Shown one piece after another: positions 1 to 7,103 of a stretch of 7,936 nucleotides of DNA. Every line of letters starts with the position of its first letter. The first letter of the stretch is position 1. Origin of the DNA: an uncultured bacterium. GTDB lineage: Bacteria > Verrucomicrobiota > Kiritimatiellia > CAIKKV01 > CAITUY01. The notes beneath the pieces were generated by a model. It made no database searches. It had not been told where the DNA came from and saw only the letters and a program-made list of their open reading frames with translations. Made by a program: the position numbers and the translations under genes. The stretch spans positions 1 through 7,936 of the forward strand of contig CAIZMS010000408.1 of assembly GCA_903934155.1 (NCBI GenBank), given 5' to 3'.

Positions 1-54
1 GGCATACGAGATGCGCATTAGTGACTGGAGTTCAGACGTGTGCTCTTCCGATCT
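1..54 (+). other. Illumina P7 / TruSeq index adapter (assembly contaminant)
   Basis: This stretch is synthetic and not genomic. Bases 1-12 are the end of the P7 flow-cell sequence (GGCATACGAGAT). Bases 13-20 are an 8-base index (GCGCATTA), whose reverse complement TAATGCGC I recall as TruSeq HT index D708. Bases 21-54 match the index-read primer region, from GTGACTGGAG to CTCTTCCGATCT. The ileS reading frame stays open through bases 40-54, so gene finders may add five false residues (MLFRS). Genomic sequence starts at base 55. The call rests on recognising a fixed commercial oligonucleotide at a contig end. Confidence 0.98.
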
Positions 55-1677
55 ATGCTCAAGCGCATTCCCGAGGTACTCGACTGCTGGTTCGAGAGCG
101 GCGCCATGCCCTATGCGCAAGCGCACTATCCGTTTGAAAACAAGGCCCAGTTCGAGGCTCATTTCCCGGCCGACTTTATTGCCGAAGGATTGGATCAAAC
201 CCGCGGCTGGTTCTATACCCTGACCATTCTGGCCACCGCGCTGTTTGATCGTCCGGCTTTCCGGAATGTGGTTGTCAATGGATTGGTTCTGGCCGAGGAC
301 GGGCGCAAGATGAGCAAGCGCCTGAAGAATTATCCGGATCCGAGCACCATGATCAACCAGTACGGGGCTGACGCCTTGCGGTTGTATCTGGTCAACTCGC
401 CCGTGGTGCGTGCCGAGGATTTGCGTTTCTCCGAGGCGGGGGTTCAGGAGCTGTTGCGGAATCTCCTGATTCCGCTCTGGAACGCCTACGGGTTCTTTGT
501 GACCTATGCGAATGTCGATGGATGGGTACCGGCCTCCCAGACCCTGAACCCTGAACCCTCGATCCGGTGCGAAAACCTGCTGGATCGTTGGATCCGGAGT
601 TCGCTCGAGACATTGTCTGCCAATGTGACGCAGGCGATGGACAACTATGATCTCCAGAATTCTGTGAGGCCATTTGTGAGGTTCATTGAAGACCTGACGA
701 ATTGGTACATTCGGCGCAGTCGGCGTCGATTCTGGAAGTCGCAGGATGATGGCGATAAATCGCAGGCCTACGAGACGCTTTATGTTGTGCTCTTGCAACT
801 CTCCAAGATTTCCGCGCCGTTCATTCCCTTTACCAGCGAGGCCATTTACCGGAATTTGAGAACGGCCGACATGCCGGATTCGGTGCACCTGTGTGATTTC
901 CCGGCGGGGGACAGCATCCGTCGCGATGCGGTTCTGGAACGGCAGATGGCGGCGGTAATGACGGTGGTGGCGCTGGGGCGAACCTTGCGTTCCGCGCATG
1001 ATCTTAAGGTCCGCCAGCCTTTGAAAACCCTGCATGTGGCCTGCCGGAACGCGGAATTACTGGCCAGCATCGGGGACCTGAAGGACATCATCCTCGAGGA
1101 ATTAAATGTCAAGGATGCCCAATTCAGGCCGCATGAATCCGATTTTGCGACCCTGAGGGTAAAGGCCAACTTTGCCCGGCTCGGACCCAAACTGGGGCCA
1201 TTGGTGAAAAAAGCCGCCGGGGTTATTGCCGCGCTCAAGAGCGAGCAGGTTGAACTCCTGGCGGCGGGCGAATCGATTCCGCTCACCATTGAAGGCCAGT
1301 CCCTGTTGCTGACAGTGGATGATGTGATCATCGAGCATATGCCGCGTGAGGGCAGTGTGGTGGCCGCCGAGGGCGGTATTGTGGTGGCGTTGGACACAGC
1401 GTTGACACCGGATTTGGTTGAGGAAGGCCTGGCTCGTGAGTTTGTGAGCAAGCTCCAGAATATGCGCAAGACGGCGGATTTGGAAGTGACCCAGCGGATC
1501 CATGTCCGGTATACCGGCGATGATGCCGTGAGGGCGGCTGTGGCGAAATATCGGGAGTACATTACCACCGAAACCCTGAGCCTGTCCTGTGAGGCGGTCT
1601 CCGGAAAACCGGAAGGTGCCACGGACTGGGATCTCAACGGCCATCTTTGCTCGATGGCGTTTTCGGAGCAATCCTGA
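55..1677 (+). CDS. ileS: Isoleucyl-tRNA synthetase, eukaryote-like type 2, C-terminal half (5' truncated)
   Basis: This cytoplasmic class I aminoacyl-tRNA synthetase charges tRNA-Ile with isoleucine. Only about 541 residues of a protein usually near 1050 are present, because the contig ends inside the gene; the ATG at 55 is an internal methionine. The fragment opens in the catalytic core (IPEVLDCWFESGAMPYAQ, then GLDQTRGWFY). The ATP-binding signature follows as KMSKR at bases 307-321, within KMSKRLKNYPDP. KMSKR instead of KMSKS, with the YPDP that follows, is typical of eukaryotic and type 2 bacterial enzymes. The helical anticodon-binding domain comes next (NWYIRRSRRRFW, about bases 700-735), then a C-terminal domain ending in the LQNMRKTADLEV block. 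The zinc-binding tail of type 1 enzymes is absent. Type 2 enzymes are generally less sensitive to mupirocin; for this protein that is inference. The stop lies 4 nt from the convergent rubredoxin stop. Confidence 0.97.
   Translation: MLKRIPEVLDCWFESGAMPYAQAHYPFENKAQFEAHFPADFIAEGLDQTRGWFYTLTILATALFDRPAFRNVVVNGLVLAEDGRKMSKRLKNYPDPSTMINQYGADALRLYLVNSPVVRAEDLRFSEAGVQELLRNLLIPLWNAYGFFVTYANVDGWVPASQTLNPEPSIRCENLLDRWIRSSLETLSANVTQAMDNYDLQNSVRPFVRFIEDLTNWYIRRSRRRFWKSQDDGDKSQAYETLYVVLLQLSKISAPFIPFTSEAIYRNLRTADMPDSVHLCDFPAGDSIRRDAVLERQMAAVMTVVALGRTLRSAHDLKVRQPLKTLHVACRNAELLASIGDLKDIILEELNVKDAQFRPHESDFATLRVKANFARLGPKLGPLVKKAAGVIAALKSEQVELLAAGESIPLTIEGQSLLLTVDDVIIEHMPREGSVVAAEGGIVVALDTALTPDLVEEGLAREFVSKLQNMRKTADLEVTQRIHVRYTGDDAVRAAVAKYREYITTETLSLSCEAVSGKPEGATDWDLNGHLCSMAFSEQS
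541..559 (+). repeat. Short tandem heptamer inside ileS (ACCCTGA, about 2.7 copies)
   Basis: ACCCTGA occurs twice in full (541-547, 548-554), followed by a partial third copy (555-559). Because the unit is 7 bases, each copy is read in a different frame, giving Thr-Leu-Asn-Pro-Glu-Pro. It lies in the linker between the catalytic core and the anticodon-binding domain, where extra residues are tolerated. It may be a small slippage product. Nothing indicates a function. Confidence 0.6.
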
Positions 1678-1681
1678 CCCA

Positions 1682-1855
1682 TTAATCCAGCGGATCGAAG
1701 ATATCCTTGCCGGCGTAGCAGAAGGGGCAGACCCAGGAGGCGGGCAAGTCCTTGAACGGTGTTCCCGGCGGGATCGCGCTGAAGGGATCCCCTGCCGCCG
1801 GATCATACACATAGGCGCAGTTGGCGCAGATATACTTTGGTTCTGATTTTTCCAT
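1682..1855 (-). CDS. Rubredoxin with altered metal-knuckle glycines, 57 aa
   Basis: This is a small cytoplasmic one-electron carrier with a single iron held by four cysteines. The translation begins MEKSEPKYICANCAYVYD and ends WVCPFCYAGKDIFDPLD. The CxxC pairs are Cys10/Cys13 and Cys43/Cys46. Their separation, the YxYDPAAGDP segment and the PPGTPF...LPxSWVCP segment all match classical rubredoxins in order and spacing. Two points are odd: the glycine that normally follows each CxxC is Ala14 in the first knuckle and Tyr47 in the second. It starts 6 nt after the metH stop. GAGG, overlapping that stop, sits 4 nt before the ATG, so it is probably co-transcribed and translationally coupled with metH. 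Its stop nearly abuts the convergent ileS stop. Its redox partner cannot be read from the sequence; the operon makes MetH or another thiol/methyl-transfer enzyme a candidate. Family assignment is firm, function is inference. Confidence 0.93.
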   Translation of the reverse strand: MEKSEPKYICANCAYVYDPAAGDPFSAIPPGTPFKDLPASWVCPFCYAGKDIFDPLD

Positions 1856-1861
1856 GGTGCC

Positions 1862-4800
1862 TCACACGGCGAAATATTTGGCCTGGGGATGATGAACGAT
1901 GATGGCGGATGTGCTTTGTTCTGGAATCATTTGCATGGTTTCCGTGAGGGTGATCCCGATCCGTTCCGGGTGAAGCATGGCAAAAACCGGTTTGTGGGCA
2001 TCGAGATCAGGGCAGGCCGGATATCCGAAGCCGTACCGGGATCCTTGGTAAGTCTGGATCACGAAGCCTCCCGGGTTGTCGGGTTCAGAGGAGGCGATTC
2101 CCAGTTCACGGCGCATGATGACATGCCAGTATTCCGCCAGGGCATCCGTCAACTCGACGCTGAATCCGTGCAGCATCAGGTAATCGTGATACTGGTTTGT
2201 TTCATAGAGCGTTTGGATCCTGTGCGCGATTTCGTCGCCAATTGAAACGACGAAAAATCCGGCAAGGTCTGAGCCTTCGGCCTGGGTTTTGAAGAAATCC
2301 GCAATGCACAGATGGGGCGGTTCCGCCTGGCGGGGGAAGGCGAACCGGTGGCATTGGGATCCGTCCGTGACCACGATACCGTCCCCTTCGCTGGAACAGG
2401 GGAAGTACCCGTAGGCAATTTTAAGAGTCACCAGTTTTTCCTCCAGGCACTGGCGTTTGAACTCCTTGTAAAGGGGGCGAACTTTCCCCTCAATGAGGGC
2501 CGTGTAGTCCTGAAGGGAGAGATTTGCCCTGCGATATCCCCACCGGCCTCGGAACAGGGCCTGTTCGTTGATGAAGGGGAATACGAGCGCCGGGTCGATG
2601 CCGGTGATGTGTTTGAATCCCATGAATGGGGCCGAAGGAACGGCCTGATCACGGGTTATTTCGACATTCTTTGGGCCCGCCAGAGGGGTCGGGGTGGAGG
2701 TCGTATCAGCTACGACGGTCGACGCCAGGGTGCCGTTTTCAAAATCTCGCACGGCCTTGAGTCCGGCGAAGGCATCTGCGCAATAGACCACCGGGGCGCC
2801 ATACTCCGGAACGCAGGACTCCGCCACAAATTTCGGAGTCAACGCGGCGCCCCCGAGCAGAATGGGGCAGGTCAGGCCCGCCTCCCGGTATTGGGATAGG
2901 GTTTCTTTCATCACGATGGCGGATTTGACAAGCAATCCGCTCAACCCGATGAGATCTACCTGATGGTCGCGGGCCTTTTCAATAATGGTTTCAGCGGGGA
3001 CTTTGATACCGATGTTGAAGACCTTGTATCCATTGTTGGAGAGAATGATATCCACCAGGTTTTTGCCGATGTCGTGGACATCGCCCTGGACAGTGGCAAT
3101 CAGAATTTTCGTTGCGTGGCGGGAGTCGGCGGTCTCCATAAAGGGTTCCAGGAATGAGACTGACTGTTTCATGACTTCCGCGGATTGAAGGACAAACGGA
3201 AGCAGGATTTCGCCGCGTCCGAACAGTTCCCCGACATGGCGCATGGCGGGAACCAGGATTTGATTGATGATGGCCACCGGTGTGAATCGCTTGAGAAGAA
3301 TGGAAAGCTGATCCTCGAGTCCGTCCTTTTTTCCGTCAACAACTAGGCTAAACAAAACGGGTTCAGCGGAACGGGGTTCCTGTTTCGGGGTTTCGGATTC
3401 CGGGGTTAGCTCCGATCCCTTGAAATATGCGATGAAGCGCATGAGAGGGGACAGTCCTTCTCCGTGCGGCCGGTTGTACAGGAGGTCGAGGCAGACCTGA
3501 CGATCCGTTTCGGGAATGCGGGCGAGGGGGATGACTTTTCCGGCATCGATGATGGCGGCATCCAATCCTGCCTCGATGGCTTCATGGAGAAAGACGGAAT
3601 TCAATACCCGGCGGGAGACCGGTGACAGGCCGAATGAGATATTGCTGACTCCCAGAATCGTGTGCACGCCCGGCAGGGTGGCTTTGATTCCCCGAATGGC
3701 CTCGAGGGTCTGGACGGCGGCATCCCGGAGGGTCTCATCGCCCGAGCCCACGGTGAAGGTGAGCGGGTCAAAGAGCAGGTCGGATGGCCGGAGTCCGCAT
3801 TCGTGAACCGCCATGTCATGGATTCGCCGTGCCGTTTCGATCTTCTCAGCCGCCTTCATGGCCATGCCTTTTTCATGGATTGTGAGTGCCACGGTGGCCG
3901 CGCCGTACTGTTTTAGAAGCGCGCCCACCTTGCGGAGCGTACATCCCCCGTCCTCCAGATTGACGGAGTTCACCACGCACCGGCCGGGATAGAGTTTCAA
4001 GCACTCCTCAATGGTTTCTGGCGTTGTGGAGTCGATCATCAAGGGGATTTTGATCGCTGTTGAAAAGCGTTTCACCAGCTCCACCATGTCCTGGGTTTCC
4101 GCACGGCCCGCATAGGCGGCGCAGAGGTCGAGGACATGGGCGCCGCTGGCCTCCTGCGCCTCCCCGATCTGGAGGCACCCCTGAACATCGCCGGCCAACA
4201 GGCGGTCTCTGAACAGCCTGGAGCCGTTGGCGTTGGTGCGTTCGCCAATGATGAGCGGGGGAATTTCCTGGCGTAGCTCCTGCGCCTGGTAAAGGCTGGC
4301 AAGGGCAGGTGGGGGAGTGACGATTCTGGCGGGGGGGCGAACTCCTTTGAGTGTCTGAACCAGTTTGGCGATGTGGGCGGGGGTCGTTCCGCAACATCCT
4401 CCTACGACACTGACTCCGAACTCCTCGACGAAGGTTCGCATGTGTGAGGCGTAGACTTCCGGAGAAAGCGGGTAGACGGTTTTTCCGTCGACGACTTCCG
4501 GAAGCCCCTGGTTAGGGATGCAGGATATCCGTCGTGCCCAGTTCTGGCTGAGGAAACGGATTGGCGAAGTCATTTCCATAGGGCCTGTGGCACAGTTCAA
4601 TCCGAAGGTGAAGACGGGGAAGGGTTCCACGGTGGCGACGGCGGCGGCAATATCGGTGCCCACCAGCATGGTGCCCGTTCGTTCCACGGTCACGGAGATC
4701 ATGATCGGAATCAGGCGCCCCGCCTTTTCCATGCCCTCGACGCAGGCAATGAGCCCGGTTTTCAGTTGAAGCAGATCCTGGCAGGTTTCCAGAATCAGCA

Positions 4801-5263
4801 GATCCACGCCGGAGTCCAGAAGCACCTCGATTTGCTCGCGGTAGGCCGCGAAGAGCGTCTCGCGGGCGATGTGGTTCAGTGATGGCAATTTGGTGGTCGG
4901 GCCGAGTGACCCGGCGATATAGACTCCCGTGCGCCTCCCAATGGCGGCACGTGCGTTTTTTACGGCGGCGGCATTGATCCGGGCAACTTCACGCTCCAGG
5001 CCGTATTCCGCCAGCACAATCCGGCTGGCGCCGAATGTGTTGGTTTCGATGATGTGGGAACCCGCTTCCACGAAGGAGGTGTGCAATTCCACGATTGAGG
5101 AGGGTGCGGAAAGGTTCAGGTATTCGTTGCACCCGTCCTTCCCATGCCAGACTGATGCCGGGATAGACATGGCCTGAAGATTAGTCCCGCAGGCACCATC
5201 CACGATCAGAAGGTCATGTTCCTCGGGTTTCATGGGTCGACTACTTACACCGGGTGGCATCAT
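1862..5263 (-). CDS. metH: Cobalamin-dependent methionine synthase, full length, 1133 aa
   Basis: This cytoplasmic enzyme transfers the methyl group of 5-methyltetrahydrofolate through methylcobalamin to homocysteine, making methionine. All four modules are present in the usual order. The homocysteine domain (about 15-310) has zinc ligands Cys224, Cys290 and Cys291, the last two in GGCCGT. The pterin domain (about 335-600) opens with LIIGERTNANGS. The B12 cap and binding domains (about 640-850) carry GDVHDIGKN at 727-735, with His730 as the expected cobalt ligand, then LSGLL at 774-778 and GGA at 804-806. The S-adenosylmethionine reactivation domain (about 880-1133) has R-x3-GYPACP at 1076-1085. 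The length is somewhat under the E. coli enzyme (about 1227). Start choice: ATG at 5263 follows a modest AGG eight bases upstream. The in-frame ATG at 5233 would trim ten residues before the conserved LLIVDGACGTNLQ and is also possible. The gene is divergent from cinA and is followed by the rubredoxin gene. I saw no riboswitch in the short leader. Confidence 0.97.
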   Translation of the reverse strand: MMPPGVSSRPMKPEEHDLLIVDGACGTNLQAMSIPASVWHGKDGCNEYLNLSAPSSIVELHTSFVEAGSHIIETNTFGASRIVLAEYGLEREVARINAAAVKNARAAIGRRTGVYIAGSLGPTTKLPSLNHIARETLFAAYREQIEVLLDSGVDLLILETCQDLLQLKTGLIACVEGMEKAGRLIPIMISVTVERTGTMLVGTDIAAAVATVEPFPVFTFGLNCATGPMEMTSPIRFLSQNWARRISCIPNQGLPEVVDGKTVYPLSPEVYASHMRTFVEEFGVSVVGGCCGTTPAHIAKLVQTLKGVRPPARIVTPPPALASLYQAQELRQEIPPLIIGERTNANGSRLFRDRLLAGDVQGCLQIGEAQEASGAHVLDLCAAYAGRAETQDMVELVKRFSTAIKIPLMIDSTTPETIEECLKLYPGRCVVNSVNLEDGGCTLRKVGALLKQYGAATVALTIHEKGMAMKAAEKIETARRIHDMAVHECGLRPSDLLFDPLTFTVGSGDETLRDAAVQTLEAIRGIKATLPGVHTILGVSNISFGLSPVSRRVLNSVFLHEAIEAGLDAAIIDAGKVIPLARIPETDRQVCLDLLYNRPHGEGLSPLMRFIAYFKGSELTPESETPKQEPRSAEPVLFSLVVDGKKDGLEDQLSILLKRFTPVAIINQILVPAMRHVGELFGRGEILLPFVLQSAEVMKQSVSFLEPFMETADSRHATKILIATVQGDVHDIGKNLVDIILSNNGYKVFNIGIKVPAETIIEKARDHQVDLIGLSGLLVKSAIVMKETLSQYREAGLTCPILLGGAALTPKFVAESCVPEYGAPVVYCADAFAGLKAVRDFENGTLASTVVADTTSTPTPLAGPKNVEITRDQAVPSAPFMGFKHITGIDPALVFPFINEQALFRGRWGYRRANLSLQDYTALIEGKVRPLYKEFKRQCLEEKLVTLKIAYGYFPCSSEGDGIVVTDGSQCHRFAFPRQAEPPHLCIADFFKTQAEGSDLAGFFVVSIGDEIAHRIQTLYETNQYHDYLMLHGFSVELTDALAEYWHVIMRRELGIASSEPDNPGGFVIQTYQGSRYGFGYPACPDLDAHKPVFAMLHPERIGITLTETMQMIPEQSTSAIIVHHPQAKYFAV

Positions 5264-5334
5264 TGTGCAAGCCTGTCCTGATCGGAATGACCGGATTCAA
5301 TGACCATCCTTGTTCAGCCCCTGAATATTTTGCT

Positions 5335-5343
5335 AAGAAGGGG
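5335..5343 (+). promoter_or_regulatory. Shine-Dalgarno sequence fixing the cinA start
   Basis: AAGAAGGGG lies directly upstream of ATG 5347, with the AAGG core 5 nt from the start codon. It supports this start over the in-frame GTG at 5254, which would add 31 residues with no resemblance to the CinA N-terminus and would overlap the metH start. Confidence 0.75.
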
Positions 5344-5346
5344 ATT

Positions 5347-6588
5347 ATGAAAGCAGTGATTATATCCATTGGTGACGAATTGATCATGGGGCAGACGGTA
5401 GACACCAACTCGGCTTGGTTGAGTGCGCGGTTTGCCGATATTGGCATCATGACAATTTACCACAAGACGGTGCCGGATGACCCGGCGGCAATTGTCCTGG
5501 CGTTGAAGGAAGCCTGCGCCCTTTCCGAGGTCGTGGTGGTGACGGGAGGATTGGGGCCGACGGAGGATGATCTTACCCGCCATGCTCTGGCGGCTTTCCT
5601 GAACCGCCCTCTGGATCTACATCCGCCCTCGCTGGAGCGGATTCGCGTGTTTTTCAAGTCACTGGGAAAGACCATGCCGGCGATCAACCGGATCCAGGCC
5701 ATGGTGCCCAGGGGGGTGGAGGTGTTGGATAACGATTGGGGGACGGCTCCTGGCCTGAAAATGAAGGTCGGGAAGGCGCTTGTTTTCTTGTTCCCTGGAG
5801 TTCCCCGCGAGATGATGAAAATGGCGGAACGGGATGTTTTCCCGGTGTTTAAAAGTTATGGCAAAGCGGTCGTGATGACGGAAGCGCTACATACCTTCGG
5901 GGCAGGGGAGTCGACGGTGGCTGAAAAATTGGGCGAGTTGATGCGGCGTGACTGCAATCCCCTGGTCGGGACAACCGTTTCGAGGGGAGTGGTCACGGTG
6001 CGGATTCGCAGTGAGGCGGTGACCCGGCTATTGGCCAGGAAACATTTGGCGGCCACGGTGGAGAAGGTTGAATCCCGCCTTGGAAAGCTGATTTTCGGAC
6101 GGGGCGAAGACACCCTGGCCGGGGTTGTTGGAAAACTTGCCGGGAAGATAGGGGTGCGGGTGGCTACGGCTGAAAGCTGCACCGGCGGCTTGACGGCGAA
6201 AATGTTGACCGACGAGGCCGGTTCAAGCGTGTATTTTGAGGGAGGCTGGGTAACCTATTCCAATACCATGAAAACCCTGGAATTGGGGGTGCCCGCCTCC
6301 CTGATCGAGCGTGAAGGAGCCGTCAGTCGGGCTGTAGCCTGTGCCATGGCGGAAGGTGCCTTGAGGCAGGAAGCCGATTGGTCTGTCTCGACGACCGGGA
6401 TTGCCGGCCCCGATGGCGGTTCGGATGAGAAACCTGTGGGAACTGTTTGGATTGGGCTGGGCCATCGGAGTGGGGCGGGAATCAAAACGAGGGCGGAATG
6501 CTTTCAATTTCCAGGTTCCCGGGAAATGATTCGGGATCGCGCGGCCAAGACAGCCCTGAACATGCTCCGGCTGGAACTATTGAAGTAA
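5347..6588 (+). CDS. cinA: CinA family protein (COG1058 domain plus PncC-type NMN amidohydrolase), 413 aa
   Basis: This two-domain cytoplasmic enzyme belongs to pyridine nucleotide recycling. In studied members the N-terminal MoCF-like domain has ADP-ribose pyrophosphatase activity. The C-terminal PncC domain deamidates nicotinamide mononucleotide to nicotinate mononucleotide. The N-terminus MKAVIISIGDELIMGQTVDT is characteristic. GGLGPTEDD is at residues 67-75 and PGVPREM at 150-156. The C-terminal domain (about 255-413) has AESCTGG at 275-281 and GIAGPDGGS at 351-359, followed by KPVGTVW. The length (413) is normal for full-length CinA, and both domains look intact. The start was chosen from homology and the preceding Shine-Dalgarno sequence. 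It converges with the lipoprotein gene, 3 nt between stops, and is divergent from metH across 83 bp in which I see no convincing sigma-70 promoter. Members in competent bacteria were named for competence induction; nothing here ties this one to competence. Confidence 0.96.
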   Translation: MKAVIISIGDELIMGQTVDTNSAWLSARFADIGIMTIYHKTVPDDPAAIVLALKEACALSEVVVVTGGLGPTEDDLTRHALAAFLNRPLDLHPPSLERIRVFFKSLGKTMPAINRIQAMVPRGVEVLDNDWGTAPGLKMKVGKALVFLFPGVPREMMKMAERDVFPVFKSYGKAVVMTEALHTFGAGESTVAEKLGELMRRDCNPLVGTTVSRGVVTVRIRSEAVTRLLARKHLAATVEKVESRLGKLIFGRGEDTLAGVVGKLAGKIGVRVATAESCTGGLTAKMLTDEAGSSVYFEGGWVTYSNTMKTLELGVPASLIEREGAVSRAVACAMAEGALRQEADWSVSTTGIAGPDGGSDEKPVGTVWIGLGHRSGAGIKTRAECFQFPGSREMIRDRAAKTALNMLRLELLK

Positions 6589-6591
6589 GAT

Positions 6592-6837
6592 CTATGGCCC
6601 GATTTCTTCCATGTTCTTATTCCGTGTGGCGGATGCGGCCTTGACCTGATCCCTTGCTCTTTGGCCGGCGTCCACGGCGGTTTTTCCCGTAAATCCGTCC
6701 ACGGCCGTTTGAAACGTGCCCTTCTCGGGTGGTGAGGAGGGGCCGGATACCGGCTTCGAGGCAGGCGCCTTTCCGCAACCCGCCAGGGCAATCAGGATTG
6801 GAGCCATAAAAAGGTCTATTTTCAGCGTGATTTTCAT
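6592..6837 (-). CDS. Small lipoprotein of unknown function, 81 aa
   Basis: I do not recognise the family. The N-terminus is a lipoprotein signal: two lysines (K2, K6), a hydrophobic stretch, then the lipobox Leu18-Ala19-Gly20-Cys21. The predicted mature protein has 61 residues, is lipidated at Cys21 and has Gly at +2. In the enterobacterial sorting rule that favours the outer membrane, but the rule may not hold here. A Ser/Pro/Lys-rich linker (about 23-40) precedes a polar, probably helical segment (VDGFTGKTAVDAGQRARDQV) and a charged tail. No good Shine-Dalgarno sequence precedes ATG 6837. The start overlaps the stop of the upstream membrane-protein gene as ATGA, so translation is probably coupled. 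That favours this start over the internal ATG at 6807. It converges with cinA. Confidence 0.75.
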   Translation of the reverse strand: MKITLKIDLFMAPILIALAGCGKAPASKPVSGPSSPPEKGTFQTAVDGFTGKTAVDAGQRARDQVKAASATRNKNMEEIGP

Positions 6838-7070
6838 GGAAGAAAACTACCACGAAACGCCAGAACTTGCGAGGCGAAGAAGTTATTCGTATCGGAATAG
6901 GAATTGGATATAATGGACAGCACGAGAAGGATCGCCGCCCCGCCAAGAATCGACAATAAATTATCACTCGCCTTTCGAAAAACCGTGCGAAGAATCATGC
7001 CCAGCAAGATTGGTGATGCAAACATAACGACAATTCCAAATGCGAGGCAAAGAGCCCAGGGGAAAATCAT
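6834..7070 (-). CDS. Small two-helix membrane protein of unknown function, 78 aa
   Basis: I do not recognise the family. The protein is mostly two hydrophobic helices, about residues 3-28 and 37-56. They are separated by a short basic loop (RTVFRKASDN), which would sit in the cytoplasm by the positive-inside rule. A polar tail of about 20 residues follows. There is no in-frame start upstream before a stop at 7089-7091, so ATG 7070 is fixed unless a rare codon is used. The ribosome-binding site is weak. Its stop overlaps the lipoprotein start by 4 nt, so the two are probably one operon encoding an envelope pair. It starts about 40 bp beyond the candidate attC site at 7104-7167. It could therefore be the first chromosomal gene after the cassette array or part of a last cassette without a visible attC. 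Confidence 0.68.
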   Translation of the reverse strand: MIFPWALCLAFGIVVMFASPILLGMILRTVFRKASDNLLSILGGAAILLVLSIISNSYSDTNNFFASQVLAFRGSFLP

Positions 7071-7087
7071 ATATATCCATTCCGTAC

Positions 7088-7093
7088 ATTATC
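7088..7093 (-). promoter_or_regulatory. Possible -10 element for the membrane protein/lipoprotein pair
   Basis: Read on the minus strand the hexamer is GATAAT, five of six matches to TATAAT, about 18 bp upstream of the ATG at 7070. I see no recognisable -35 hexamer at the right distance, so this is a weak call. Read-through from the toxin-antitoxin promoter is an alternative. Confidence 0.25.
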
Positions 7094-7103
7094 CTCTCGT
7101 TTT

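Noticed and set aside
1678..1681. Bidirectional terminator between ileS and the rubredoxin
   Set aside because: Only 4 bases separate the stops and I see no stem-loop with a T-run there; transcripts probably overlap.
846..1682. Long minus-strand open frame (278 codons) opposite ileS
   Set aside because: It lies wholly within the ileS coding strand's shadow, has Ser/Arg-rich composition typical of antisense frames in GC-rich genes, and shows no domain.
2312..2899. Plus-strand open frame of 195 codons opposite metH
   Set aside because: Antisense shadow of the metH B12 and activation domains; metH explains the region completely.
5254..5346. Longer CinA start at GTG 5254
   Set aside because: The added 31 residues do not resemble CinA N-termini and overlap the metH start. 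ATG 5347 has a good Shine-Dalgarno sequence and the canonical MKAVIISIGDE start.
5264..5346. Cobalamin or SAM riboswitch upstream of metH
   Set aside because: Only 83 bp separate the divergent metH and cinA starts, too short for a cobalamin riboswitch, and I see no conserved core. TTGTTC and TATTTT in this gap are only 10 bp apart, so they are not a promoter.
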